Part shown: in pieces, positions 25,444 to 34,508 of the stretch
Layout of the letters: each line of letters begins with the position of its first letter
Numbering within the stretch: position 1 is the stretch's first letter
Assembly (NCBI GenBank): GCA_016213205.1
Contig: JACRAZ010000097.1
Span: 1 to 64,000, forward strand
DNA from: Burkholderiales bacterium
GTDB taxonomy: Bacteria > Pseudomonadota > Gammaproteobacteria > Burkholderiales > Burkholderiaceae_C
Direction of reading: 5' to 3'
Length of the DNA stretch: 64,000 bases
Translations under genes and position numbers: made by a program
Notes under the pieces: generated by a model
The model's input: the letters and a program-made list of their open reading frames with translations, nothing else
Told to the model about the DNA's origin: nothing
Databases searched by the model: none

Positions 25444-26245
25444 ACCCCCGCCCAGCGCGCGGCGCGAAACCCTGCTGGCGCTCACCGCCTCGGGCGACCT
25501 GGTGCGCTTCAAGGCCGGGGCGCCGCAGCAGCTGCTCGAACGCAAGCCGGTGCAGGGCCTGCCGCCCGGCGAAACCCTGCTGGGGCTGGACTTCCGGGTT
25601 GCGCGCGGCATGCTCTATGCGCTCGGCTCGCGTGGCCAGCTCTACACGCTGAACCCCGCCACCGGCGTGCTCGCCCCGGTGGGCGTGCCGATCGCGCTGC
25701 CGTTGGTGGGCCAGCAGTTCGGTGTCGACGTGAACCCGGTGGCCGACCGCATCCGCATCGTCAGCGACCGGGGCCAGAACCTGCGCCTGCACCCGGACAC
25801 CGGCGCCGTGGTCGACGCCGACCCGGCGCGCCCCGGCCCGCAGCCCGACCCCGACCTGCACTACGCGGGCGACGACCCGCACGCCGGCCGCACGCCGCGC
25901 GTGGTGGCCGCCGCCTACACCTACCACCCGCGTGACGACAAGCTCAGCACCAACTACGTCATCGACGCCGGCCTGGGCGCGCTGCTGATCCAGGGCTCGC
26001 TCGAAGGCACGCAGCCAGTGGTCTCGCCCAACACCGGCCGCCTGCGCACGGTGGGCGCGCTGGGCACCGGGCCGCTGCAGGACGCCTCGTTCGACATCGC
26101 CGATGTCGACAACGCCGCGCTCGCCGCGTTGCGCTTCGGCGGCCGCACGCGGCTGTACCGCATCGACCTGGCCAGCGGCCAGGCCACGCTGCTGGGCACG
26201 GTGGGCAACGGCCAGCCGCTGCTGGGCCTGGCGATCGAGCCGTGA
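25391..26245 (+). CDS. DUF4394-like exported protein, probable lipoprotein; start unclear
   Basis: Beta-propeller-like protein with DUF4394 features: LTASGDLVRFKAGAPQQLL, LLGLDFRVARGMLYALG, GQQFGVDVNPVADRIRIVSD and STNYVIDAGLGALLIQGS. The frame before it encodes RGLTALASCLALAACSTL, a lipoprotein signal with lipobox LAAC (Cys about 16 codons from 25391). No ATG, GTG or TTG precedes this signal closely; CTG 25391 is a guess. The nearest ATG is 25283, deep in mnmA, and the first GTG downstream (25502) would delete the signal. Coupled by a GTGA overlap to the cupredoxin gene. Confidence 0.75.
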   Translation: MTALASCLALAACSTLDEPPPSARRETLLALTASGDLVRFKAGAPQQLLERKPVQGLPPGETLLGLDFRVARGMLYALGSRGQLYTLNPATGVLAPVGVPIALPLVGQQFGVDVNPVADRIRIVSDRGQNLRLHPDTGAVVDADPARPGPQPDPDLHYAGDDPHAGRTPRVVAAAYTYHPRDDKLSTNYVIDAGLGALLIQGSLEGTQPVVSPNTGRLRTVGALGTGPLQDASFDIADVDNAALAALRFGGRTRLYRIDLASGQATLLGTVGNGQPLLGLAIEP

Positions 26246-26880
26246 GCCGCCCCGCCACCCCGGGCCCGCGCCGCCGGGCCGTGCTGCCGGCGCTGCTGCT
26301 GGCTGGCCTGGCCATCGCCGCGCCGGCCGCGCAGGCCGCCTCGCTGGAGGTGCTGGTGACCGATGCCGCCGGCAAGCCCCTGCCCGGCGCCGTGGTGTTC
26401 GCCGAATCGCCCGCCGCGCGGGCGGCGACCAAGCCGGCGGCGGGCGTTGAAATCGCGCAGCAGAGCCGCCAGTTCATCCCGCAGGTCAGCGTGGTGCCGG
26501 TGGGCACCGCGGTGAGTTTCCCGAACCGCGACACGGTGCGGCACCACGTCTACTCGTTCTCGGCGGCCAAGGCCTTCGAGATCAAGCTCTACGTGGGCAC
26601 GCCGGCCAACCCGGTGCTGTTCGACAAACCCGGCATCGCGGTGCTGGGCTGCAACATCCACGACCACATGGTGGCCTGGGTGGTGGTGGTCGAGACGCCC
26701 TACTTCGGCCGCACCGGCACCGATGGCCGGCTCACGCTGGCCCACCTGCCAGCCGGTGCCTACAACCTGCGCGCCTGGCATGCCAGCCTGCCGGCCGGCG
26801 CGCCGGCCGTGGAGCAGCCCCGCGTGGTGGGCAGCGGTGCCGCGCAGGCCAGCGTGCAGCTCATGGGCGCGACGCCGTGA
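26242..26880 (+). CDS. Periplasmic cupredoxin-like protein (methylamine-utilisation type)
   Basis: 212 residues. Residues 1-32 are a signal peptide (VLPALLLAGLAIAAPAAQAA). The mature protein has a plastocyanin-like copper site: His in NRDTVRHHVYSFS, then GCNIHDHM providing Cys, His and Met in the usual type 1 spacing (residues 137-144), then WVVVVETPYFGRT. The beta-sandwich with DGRLTLAHLPAGAYNLRAWH is typical of proteins annotated as methylamine utilisation. GTG start overlaps the previous stop; its own stop overlaps the GGDEF-EAL start. Likely a copper-binding periplasmic sensor or electron carrier. Confidence 0.85.
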   Translation: MSRPATPGPRRRAVLPALLLAGLAIAAPAAQAASLEVLVTDAAGKPLPGAVVFAESPAARAATKPAAGVEIAQQSRQFIPQVSVVPVGTAVSFPNRDTVRHHVYSFSAAKAFEIKLYVGTPANPVLFDKPGIAVLGCNIHDHMVAWVVVVETPYFGRTGTDGRLTLAHLPAGAYNLRAWHASLPAGAPAVEQPRVVGSGAAQASVQLMGATP

Positions 26881-29252
26881 ACCTGCTGGTGCGCTGGCTG
26901 CGCTCGGATGCGTGGCGCTTGTCCAGCCGCATGGCGATCTCCTCGCTGCTGCTGCTGTTGCTGCTGCAGCTGGCGGCCTATGCCTTCATCCAGACCAGCA
27001 TCGAGCGCAACGCGCGCCGCCAGCTGGCCGAGCAGCTGGCGGTGGGCGAGCGCATCTGGCAGCGCCTGCTCGAGCAGCGCGCGGCCAAGCTGAACCAGGG
27101 CGCCACCGTGCTGGCGGCCGACTACGCCTTCCGCGAGGCGGTGGGCACGCAGGACAACGCCACCATCGTCTCGGCGCTGGGCAACCACGGTGCCCGCCTC
27201 CAGGCCTCGGTGGCCGCGCTGCTGGACACCGAGCTCCGGCTGGTGGCCACCGCCGAAGGGGCCGATGCCGACCTCGCGCCGGTGCTGGCCGCGCTGGCGC
27301 CGCAGCTCGCCCGCGGCGGCGGCGCGGTGGCCGTGCTGGGACAGCGCCCGCACCTGTTCGTGATGGTGCCGCTGCGCGCACCGCTGGTGGTGGGCCATGT
27401 GCTGATGGGCTTTGCGCTCGACCGCTCGCTGGTGGACGACATGCATGCCGTCAGCGGCCTCGATGCCACGCTGGTGCTGCGGCCGGCCAGGGGCCCGGCG
27501 CAGGCGCTGTTCAGCAGCCTGGCCTCGCCGGCTGCCGCCGCGGCACTGGCCAGGCCCCCGGCGGGCCCCGAACTGCACCTGGACGGCATGACGCACCGCG
27601 TGCACGACCTGCCGCTGGCCGCCGACAGCCGCCAGCAGCTCAGCGCGCGGCTCACCCGCTCGCTGGACCACGCGATCGCGCCCTACCGCAGCCTGCAGCT
27701 CACGCTCGCGGTGCTCACGCTGGTCGGCCTGGCGCTGTTCGGCCTGGGCAGCGTGTGGACGGCGCGCCGGGTGACCCAGCCGCTGCGCTCGCTGGCGCGC
27801 GCGGCCGAGCGCCTGGGCCGCGGCGACTACGACGCCCCGCTCGAGCACACCCAGCGGCGCGACGAGATCGGCGAGCTGGCCAAGGCCTTCGACCACATGC
27901 GCGTGAACATCGGTGCCCAGCAGCGCGAGATCCGCCAGCTCGCCTACTGGGACCGCCTGACCCAGCTGCCCAACCGGGTGCAGTTCCGCGACGCGGTGCG
28001 CTCCGCCATCACCCGCGCCGAGGCCGCGCCGGGCGACCGCACGCTGGCGCCGATCGCGGTGCTGATGCTCGACCTGGACCGCTTCAAGCTCGTGAACGAC
28101 CAGCTCGGCTACCTGGGCGGCGACAGCCTGCTGCAGGGCGTGGCCACGCGGCTGCAGCAGGCGCTGCGCCAGGGCGACATGGTGGCGCGCCTGGGCGGCG
28201 ACGAATTCGCGCTGCTGCTGCCCGGCGCCGACCGCGCGCTGGCCACCCAGGTGGCCGAGCGCGTGACGCATGCCTTCGAGCAGCCGCTCACTTTGGGTGA
28301 TCAGGCGGTCGACCTGAGCGCGGGCATCGGCATCGCCTGCTGGCCCGACCACGCGGCCGAGGTGGATGCGCTGCTCAGCCGCGCCGAGGTGGCGATGTAC
28401 GCGGCCAAGAGCCGGCTCGCCGGCGCCCAGGTGTACGACCCGCAGATCGACAGCGCCAGCGCCGCCAACCTCTCGCTGCTGGGCGAGCTGCGCCGCGCGC
28501 TGGAGCAGGGCGAGCTGCGCCTGTACCTGCAGCCCAAGGTGGCGCTGGCCAGCGGCCGCGCCACCGGCGCCGAGGCCCTGCTGCGCTGGCAGCACCCGCA
28601 GCGCGGCCTGGTGCCGCCGGTGCAGTTCATCCCCTTTGCCGAGCAGACCGGCTTCATCCGCAAGCTCACGCTGTGGGTGTTCGAGGAAACCGCGCGGCTG
28701 CAGCCCGCGCTCGCGCGGCTGGGCATCGAGCGCGTGTCGGTGAACCTGTCCACCCGCGACCTGCTCGACCCGGAGCTGCCCGACAAGCTCGACACCCTGC
28801 TGCGCCGCCACGCGGCCCGGGCCGAGGGCCTGTGCCTGGAGATCACCGAGAGCGCGATCATGGACGACCCGCAGCGCGCCGAGGCCACGCTGAACCGCCT
28901 GGCCGAGCGCGGCTTCAAGCTCTCGATCGACGACTACGGCACCGGCTACTCCTCGCTGGCCTACCTGCAGCGCCTGCCGGTGGGCGAGCTGAAGATCGAC
29001 AAGGCCTTCGTGATGGCGATGGAGAAGGAGGCCGGCGCCGCGACCATCGTGCGCTCGACGATCGACCTCGCGCACAACCTGGGCCTCACGGTGGTGGCCG
29101 AGGGCGTGGAGGACGCGGCCATCCTCGACCACCTGAAACGCCTGCACTGCGACGACGCGCAGGGCTACCACCTCAGCAAGCCGCTGCCCGCGGCCGGGTT
29201 CGAGGCCTGGGTGGCGCGCTGGTCGGCCGACGTTGCGCCGCCGGCCGCGTGA
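26877..29252 (+). CDS. Membrane GGDEF-EAL dual c-di-GMP enzyme
   Basis: 791 residues. One helix (about 18-40), a periplasmic sensor domain (about 41-270), a second helix (about 275-298), HAMP (RRVTQPLRSLARAAERLGRGDY), GGDEF and EAL domains. The cyclase motif GGDEF is intact (about 440-444) with an inhibitory I-site RQGD five residues before it plus RL. The phosphodiesterase motif EALLRW (about 566) and DDYGTGYSSL, with KIDKAF and VAEGVED, are also intact. Both activities are therefore possible. GTG start overlaps the cupredoxin stop (GTGA), tying it to that protein. Confidence 0.93.
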   Translation: MNLLVRWLRSDAWRLSSRMAISSLLLLLLLQLAAYAFIQTSIERNARRQLAEQLAVGERIWQRLLEQRAAKLNQGATVLAADYAFREAVGTQDNATIVSALGNHGARLQASVAALLDTELRLVATAEGADADLAPVLAALAPQLARGGGAVAVLGQRPHLFVMVPLRAPLVVGHVLMGFALDRSLVDDMHAVSGLDATLVLRPARGPAQALFSSLASPAAAAALARPPAGPELHLDGMTHRVHDLPLAADSRQQLSARLTRSLDHAIAPYRSLQLTLAVLTLVGLALFGLGSVWTARRVTQPLRSLARAAERLGRGDYDAPLEHTQRRDEIGELAKAFDHMRVNIGAQQREIRQLAYWDRLTQLPNRVQFRDAVRSAITRAEAAPGDRTLAPIAVLMLDLDRFKLVNDQLGYLGGDSLLQGVATRLQQALRQGDMVARLGGDEFALLLPGADRALATQVAERVTHAFEQPLTLGDQAVDLSAGIGIACWPDHAAEVDALLSRAEVAMYAAKSRLAGAQVYDPQIDSASAANLSLLGELRRALEQGELRLYLQPKVALASGRATGAEALLRWQHPQRGLVPPVQFIPFAEQTGFIRKLTLWVFEETARLQPALARLGIERVSVNLSTRDLLDPELPDKLDTLLRRHAARAEGLCLEITESAIMDDPQRAEATLNRLAERGFKLSIDDYGTGYSSLAYLQRLPVGELKIDKAFVMAMEKEAGAATIVRSTIDLAHNLGLTVVAEGVEDAAILDHLKRLHCDDAQGYHLSKPLPAAGFEAWVARWSADVAPPAA

Positions 29253-29256
29253 CCGA

Positions 29257-30273
29257 TCAGTCCACCTTGGCGCCGGAGGCCTTCACCACCTTGGCCCACT
29301 TCGCCGTCTCGGCGGCGATGAACTTCGCAAACTCCGCCGGCGTGTTGCCGCTGGGAATCGCGCCCTGCGCCTGCAGCCGCTCCTTCAGTGCCGGGCTGTT
29401 CAGGGCCTTCGCGGTTTCCTGCTGCAGGCGGCTCACCACGTCGGCCGGCGTGCCCGCCGGGGCCACCAGGCCGAACCAGGAGCTGGCCTCGTAGCCCTTG
29501 AGCTCCTTGCCACCGGCCTCTTCCACCGTGGGCAGCTCGGGCAGCGCGGCCGAGCGGCTGCCGCTGGTGACGGCCAGCGCCTTGAGCTTGCCGCTCTTGA
29601 TGTGCGGCATCGCCGAGGGCAGGTTGTCGAACATCAGGTCCATGCTGCCGCCCATCAGGTCGATCAAGGCCGGGCCCGAGCCGCGGTAGGGCACGTGGAC
29701 CACGAAGGTGCCGGTCATGCTCTTGAACAGCTCGCCGGCCAGGTGGATGGAGGTGCCGTTGCCCGAGCTGGCCATGTTGAACTTGCCCGGGTTGGCCTTG
29801 GCCACGCGGGTGAAATCGGCCACCGTGTGGATGCCGTACTTCTGCGCGAAGGCCGGGTTCAGCACCAGCACGTTGGGCACGCCGGCCACCAGCGTGACCG
29901 GGGCGAAGTCCTTCACGTGGTCGAAGGGCATCTTGGGGTACAGCGCGGCGTTGATCGCGTGCGTGCCCACGGTGCCCATCAGCAGCGTGTAGCCGTCCGG
30001 CGCCGACTTGGCCACGTCGGCCGCGCCGGTGTTGCCGCCACTGCCCGGCTTGTTGTCCACCACGAAGGGCTGGCCGAAGGCCTTCTGCAGCTCGGGGGCC
30101 AGCGCGCGCGCCAGGATGTCGGTGGTGCCGCCAGCCGCAAACGGCACGACGATGCGCACCGGCTTGCTGGGCCAGGCCGTCTGCGCGCCGGCGGGGCCGC
30201 TGGCCAGGCCGGCCAGCGTGCCGAGGGTGGCGGCCAGCGCGGCGGCGGCCAGGTGTCGTCGTTGCGGGTTCAC
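29257..30273 (-). CDS. Bug-family (TctC-like) tripartite tricarboxylate transporter binding protein
   Basis: 338 residues. Signal peptide 1-30 (LAAAALAATLGTLAGLASGP). Conserved blocks: WPSKPVRIVVPFAAGGTTDI, VVDNKPGSGGNTGAADVAKS, DGYTLLMGTVGTHAINAALY, VHVPYRGSGPALIDLMGG. These periplasmic proteins bind carboxylates; Burkholderiales carry dozens without partner permeases, and none is here. The GTG start (30273) overlaps the stop of a GGDEF gene by 4 bp, an unusual link to c-di-GMP signalling. It ends 4 bp from the convergent GGDEF-EAL gene. Confidence 0.93.
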   Translation of the reverse strand: MNPQRRHLAAAALAATLGTLAGLASGPAGAQTAWPSKPVRIVVPFAAGGTTDILARALAPELQKAFGQPFVVDNKPGSGGNTGAADVAKSAPDGYTLLMGTVGTHAINAALYPKMPFDHVKDFAPVTLVAGVPNVLVLNPAFAQKYGIHTVADFTRVAKANPGKFNMASSGNGTSIHLAGELFKSMTGTFVVHVPYRGSGPALIDLMGGSMDLMFDNLPSAMPHIKSGKLKALAVTSGSRSAALPELPTVEEAGGKELKGYEASSWFGLVAPAGTPADVVSRLQQETAKALNSPALKERLQAQGAIPSGNTPAEFAKFIAAETAKWAKVVKASGAKVD

Positions 30274-32216
30274 GGTTCTGTCTCCTGTGGGTGGGGTGAT
30301 GCCGCGCCGCGCCAGGGGGGTGGCCCGGCATCGATGCGCAGTTGCACGCGGCCTTCCTGCCACGCGCGGTCGAAATCGCCTTCCAGGCGGCGCAGGCCTT
30401 CGGCATCGGCCGCTTCGGCCCCTTCGATGCCCACTGCCCGGTTGCGCCCCTGGCTCTTCGCAGTGTAGAGCGCCATGTCCACCAGGTTCACCGCCTGCTC
30501 GGCGCTCAGCGTCACGCCATGCGGCGGCAGCGGGAACACGGCGTGGCCGATCGACACCGCCACCGGCAGGGCCCCGCCGTCGGGCAGGGCCACCGGCGTG
30601 CCGGCCACGGCCTGCAGCAGGCGCTGCGCCAGCGCCTCGGCGGCCACCCGCTCGAGCCCGGCCGAGAACACCAGGAACTCCTCGCCCCCCCAGCGCGCCA
30701 CCGTGTCCGCCTCGTGCACCACCGCCTGCACGCGCCGCGCCACCTCCACCAGCACCGCATCGCCGGCGCCATGGCCGTGCTGGTCGTTGATGTGCTTGAA
30801 GTGGTCGATGTCGATCATCAGCAGCGCGCCGCGGAAATCGGCCGCGCGCTGCCCCGCCTGCAGCACGGCCTGGAAGCAACGGCGGTTGGCCAGGCCGGTG
30901 AGCGCATCACGCTCGCTCTGCTCGCGCAGGCTGGCGTGGCGGCGCGCGAGCCGGCGGTTGCTTCGGCGCGCCCGCAGCAGCAACAGCAGCAGCAGGCCCA
31001 GCGCCAGCGCCAGCACGCCACCGCCCAGCGCCCACAGGCGCTGCGTCAGCGCCTGATTGGCCAGCTCGGCCGATTTCAGCGCGTTGTCGCGTTCGAGCTG
31101 CAGGATGTTGCGCTGCTGGGCTTCGCGGTCATAACGCGTTCGAAGAGCGGCCAGGACCGCTTCGCGCTCGGCGGCCTTGCGCTGCTGCGACAGCGCGCGC
31201 TCGCGGTGCACCAGCGCCAGCGCGGCCGCGAGCTGGCCCGCGTCGGCCAGGGCGTCGCCGTAGCTGCGCATCAGCGCCACCTGGGCGGCGGTGGCCCCTT
31301 CGGACGCCCATTCGGCCAGCAGGTCCTCGAACTCGTTGCGCGCCTGGGCGTGCTGGCCCAGCGCCGCGCGCGCGCGCAGCACCTGGCCGCGCAGGTCGCG
31401 CCCGAGCCGCGTGTCCTGCGCCGCACGGGCGGCCGTCAGGCCCAGCGTGGCCGCCTGCAGCGCCGCGCGGGCGTCGGCCGCGCGCAGCGCCAGCTCGGCC
31501 AGCTGGTGCCAGGCCAGGGCCTGCAGCTGGGGTGATCGGACCTGGCGCGCGGCGGCCAGCGCGCGTTCGAGCACGCGGCGCTGCAGGCCCGCTTCGCCGG
31601 AGGCGCCGGCCAACGCGGCATCCACCAGCAGCAGCCGCGTGCTGAGCCGCGCATCCGGCACCCCGCCGGCCAGGTGCTGCGCCCGCGCCAGGTGCCGGCG
31701 GGCCCCGTCGGCATCCTGCTGGGCCCGGGCCAGCAAGGCGAGTTCGGTCTCGCCGAAGGCCTGGCGCCAGGGGTCGTTGCCGGCCCGCGCGAGCTCCAAT
31801 GCCGCCCGCGCGTGGCCCCGCGCGTGGTCCGGCTCGCCGGCCTCGCGCGCGGCCGCGGCCAGCAGCAGTTGCAGGCGCCAGCGCCGGCGGTATTCGCAGT
31901 CGGGTGCGGCGCCGCCGCTGCCCGCGCAGTGCGCCTCCAGCGCCGCCAGCGCGGCCTGCGCGGCATCGGCCCCGTCCGGGCCGCCAGCGGCCGGGGCCTG
32001 CACGGCCTGCTGGTACAGCGCCAGCGCGGCCGCAGGCGCCGGCGCCCCGGTGGCCGCGGCACTGGCGCCCGCCGGGGCGGCGGACAGCACGGCATCGATT
32101 TCGTCGTCTTCCGGCAGCACGGTGTGCTGTGCGTGCACCGCCGCCGCGCCCGCGAGCAGCAGCCAGGCCAGCCCGCATCGGGCCCGGTGCCGCCACGGCT
32201 GGCGGGGCGGGTTCAC
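30270..32216 (-). CDS. GGDEF protein with periplasmic TPR-like region (no I-site)
   Basis: 648 residues. Signal peptide or anchor at 1-29, then a helical TPR-like region (about 45-360), one membrane helix (about 385-408, LALALGLLLLLLLRA) and a GGDEF domain. The active-site motif is ARWGGEEF (about 510), so diguanylate cyclase activity is expected. The inhibitory RxxD position reads HEAD, so product inhibition is probably lost. ATG 32216 overlaps the upstream GGDEF gene's stop (ATGA), and its stop overlaps the Bug start. Confidence 0.9.
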   Translation of the reverse strand: MNPPRQPWRHRARCGLAWLLLAGAAAVHAQHTVLPEDDEIDAVLSAAPAGASAAATGAPAPAAALALYQQAVQAPAAGGPDGADAAQAALAALEAHCAGSGGAAPDCEYRRRWRLQLLLAAAAREAGEPDHARGHARAALELARAGNDPWRQAFGETELALLARAQQDADGARRHLARAQHLAGGVPDARLSTRLLLVDAALAGASGEAGLQRRVLERALAAARQVRSPQLQALAWHQLAELALRAADARAALQAATLGLTAARAAQDTRLGRDLRGQVLRARAALGQHAQARNEFEDLLAEWASEGATAAQVALMRSYGDALADAGQLAAALALVHRERALSQQRKAAEREAVLAALRTRYDREAQQRNILQLERDNALKSAELANQALTQRLWALGGGVLALALGLLLLLLLRARRSNRRLARRHASLREQSERDALTGLANRRCFQAVLQAGQRAADFRGALLMIDIDHFKHINDQHGHGAGDAVLVEVARRVQAVVHEADTVARWGGEEFLVFSAGLERVAAEALAQRLLQAVAGTPVALPDGGALPVAVSIGHAVFPLPPHGVTLSAEQAVNLVDMALYTAKSQGRNRAVGIEGAEAADAEGLRRLEGDFDRAWQEGRVQLRIDAGPPPWRGAASPHPQETEP

Positions 32217-34363
32217 GCCACCGCCTCCGGCCGGGCCGGCGGCGCCGGCCCGCGCAGCGGGGTGAGCTTCACGCGGCCGTCGCTCCAGGCGGCCTCGAGC
32301 CCGCGGCTGATCAGCACCAGCTCCTGCTCGGTGTGCGCATGCAGCAGGCGCACGCCATAGGCGAGGTTGCGGCCATGGGCCTTGGCCAGGTAGAGCGCGG
32401 TGTCCACCAGGTCGATCGCCTGCGGCCAGCCCACCGCCAGCCGGGTGGGCTCGGTGGGGAAGCTGGCATAACCGATCGAGGCGCTGACCTGCACCTCGGC
32501 CCCGGCCCGGCTCAGCCGGATCGGCGTGCCCCCCACGGCCACCAGCAGGCGCTGGGCCAGGGCCTGCAGCTGGTCCTGGGTGAGTTCGTGGGCCACGACG
32601 AGGAACTCCTCCCCGCCCCAGCGCACCACCAGGTCCTCGGCGCGCAGCGCTGCCTGCAGCCGGCGCGCCACCTCCACCAGCACCTGGTCGCCCACCGCAT
32701 GGCCATGGCGGTCGTTCACCTGCTTGAAATGGTCCAGGTCCACCAGCAGCAGCGCGCCCTCGAAGGCCTCCGGCCCGGCCGCGTCACCGGATGTCCAGGG
32801 CTGCATCAGGCGCTGCAGGAAGCGGCGGTTGGGCAGCTGGGTCAGCGGGTCGCGTTCGCTCTGCGTCTTCAGCAGCGCATTGCCCTCGTGCAGCGCGCGC
32901 CCGGCCTGGCGCAGGCGCAGCAGCCACATGCCGATCAGTGCGAGCACCAACCCCCCGGCTGCCGCACCGGCCAGCCACAGCCGTTCACGCAATGCGCTGT
33001 TGAGCAGCTGCGCCTGCTTGAGCTGGTTTTCCGATTGCAGCAGCGCCAGCTCGCGCTGGCGGCGCTCGTTGTCGAAGGATTCCTGCAGCTCGAGGATGGC
33101 CTGCTGCTGGTCGCGGCGGAACGCTTCGTCGCCGATCTGGCGCTGGCGGCGGTAGGCCTGCAAGGCTTCGGCCTGGTAGCCCGCGCGCTCGAGGTAGCCG
33201 CCCAGTTCTTCCAGCGCCGTGGCCAGGTTGCCCAGCGCGCCATTGCGCTCGTCGATGGCCATCGACTCGCGCACGTAGGCCAGGCCCTGATCACGCTCGC
33301 GCAGCGAAATCAGCGCCAGGCCCACATTGGTGAGCGCGACCGACAGCGCGCTGGTGTCGGCCAGCTCGCGGGCCATCGGCAGGGCTTGGCGCGCGAGCTG
33401 CAGCGCGGTGCCGAACTGGCCTGCGCGCAGGTAGTGGTCGGCCAGGTTGGCGATTGCCAGCACCTCGTCGCCCCGGGCCTGGGCCTGCCGCGCGAGGTCG
33501 ATCGCCTGGTGCAGCGCGCGCAGTTCGCCATCGGCGTCGCCCGCCGCGCCGAGCAGGATGGATTCGGTGGTCCACACCCGTGATTCGGTGAGCGCATCCC
33601 CCGCCGCGCGGGCCAGCGCCAGCGCCTCGCGGTTGAGCGTGCGCGCGGGGTCGAGCTGGCCGGCCAGTGTCAGCGTGTTGGCCAGGTTGTGGCGCGCCTC
33701 GGCGCGGCGCCAGGGTGTGCCGGTCGCATCGGTCAGCGCGATCAGCTGCTGGCGGGTGCGCACCGCGTCGTCGAAGCGGCCGCTGTCTTCCTGCGCGCTG
33801 GCCACCAGGCGCAGCAGGCGGATGCGCAGCATGGGGCCTTCGTCCGCGGGCAGCTGCGCCAGGGCCTGCAAGGCGAGCCGCTCGCCCCGGCGCAGCGGCC
33901 CGCGCCGCAGCGCCAGCTCGGCGCGCACCAGGCCGGCCGCCACCTGGGCCAGCGCGCGGGTGGCCGATGCGGCGTCCAGCTCGCGCAGCGTGAGCTCGGC
34001 AGCCTCCGCATCGTCGTGCCGGGCCTGCAGGGCGCCGCGCAGGGCCAGCGCCAGCAGGCGTTGCGGGTCGGTCGCGGCCAGTTGCGGCAGCAGCGTGTCC
34101 AGTTGCTGCAGCGCCTGTTTCGGCTGGCCCCGGGACAGCCGTTCCAGCGCCAGCAAGGCATCGTCCGGGCGCGCCGGGTGCGGGCGCGACGCCACCGACG
34201 CGGCGGCGCGGGAGGTCGCCGTGCCGGCTGCGTCGGCTGCGTCGGCTGCAGTCCGGGTGCTCGCCAGGGTGGGGCCGGCCTGGCCCAGCAGCAGGGCCAG
34301 GGCGGCAAGCCCCTGCGCGCCGCGGCGGCGCAGCCGGCTCTCGCGGCAGGAATTCCGCTTCAT
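32213..34363 (-). CDS. GGDEF protein with periplasmic TPR-like region (I-site present)
   Basis: 716 residues. N-terminal signal 1-35 (GLAALALLLGQAGPTLAS), TPR-like helical region (about 60-420) with a heptad-rich stretch (LELQESFDNERRQREL), a membrane helix (about 460-482), and GGDEF (VRWGGEEF, about 584) with I-site RAED. It resembles its downstream neighbour in layout but differs in sequence and in feedback site. ATG 34363 (MKRNSCRESRLRRRG) gives a normal signal peptide; the frame extends upstream only as a shadow of the hydrolase gene. First gene of the unit GGDEF-GGDEF-Bug. Confidence 0.9.
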   Translation of the reverse strand: MKRNSCRESRLRRRGAQGLAALALLLGQAGPTLASTRTAADAADAAGTATSRAAASVASRPHPARPDDALLALERLSRGQPKQALQQLDTLLPQLAATDPQRLLALALRGALQARHDDAEAAELTLRELDAASATRALAQVAAGLVRAELALRRGPLRRGERLALQALAQLPADEGPMLRIRLLRLVASAQEDSGRFDDAVRTRQQLIALTDATGTPWRRAEARHNLANTLTLAGQLDPARTLNREALALARAAGDALTESRVWTTESILLGAAGDADGELRALHQAIDLARQAQARGDEVLAIANLADHYLRAGQFGTALQLARQALPMARELADTSALSVALTNVGLALISLRERDQGLAYVRESMAIDERNGALGNLATALEELGGYLERAGYQAEALQAYRRQRQIGDEAFRRDQQQAILELQESFDNERRQRELALLQSENQLKQAQLLNSALRERLWLAGAAAGGLVLALIGMWLLRLRQAGRALHEGNALLKTQSERDPLTQLPNRRFLQRLMQPWTSGDAAGPEAFEGALLLVDLDHFKQVNDRHGHAVGDQVLVEVARRLQAALRAEDLVVRWGGEEFLVVAHELTQDQLQALAQRLLVAVGGTPIRLSRAGAEVQVSASIGYASFPTEPTRLAVGWPQAIDLVDTALYLAKAHGRNLAYGVRLLHAHTEQELVLISRGLEAAWSDGRVKLTPLRGPAPPARPEAVA

Positions 34364-34508
34364 GGCCTGCAGCAGACGGGGCCGGCGCGCATGCCCCGCA
34401 GTGTACGAAGGCAGCCGTCGGATGGGGCCTCTACTCCGGCGTGTTTGCGGGTCAATTGCCCGCGTCTGGCGGGTCCGCCGCGCCGGCCGCCGGCGGCGCT
34501 GGCGCGCC

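Noticed and set aside
34364..34508. 145-bp gap between GGDEF and hydrolase genes
   Set aside because: No promoter, hairpin or small frame with a ribosome site stood out.
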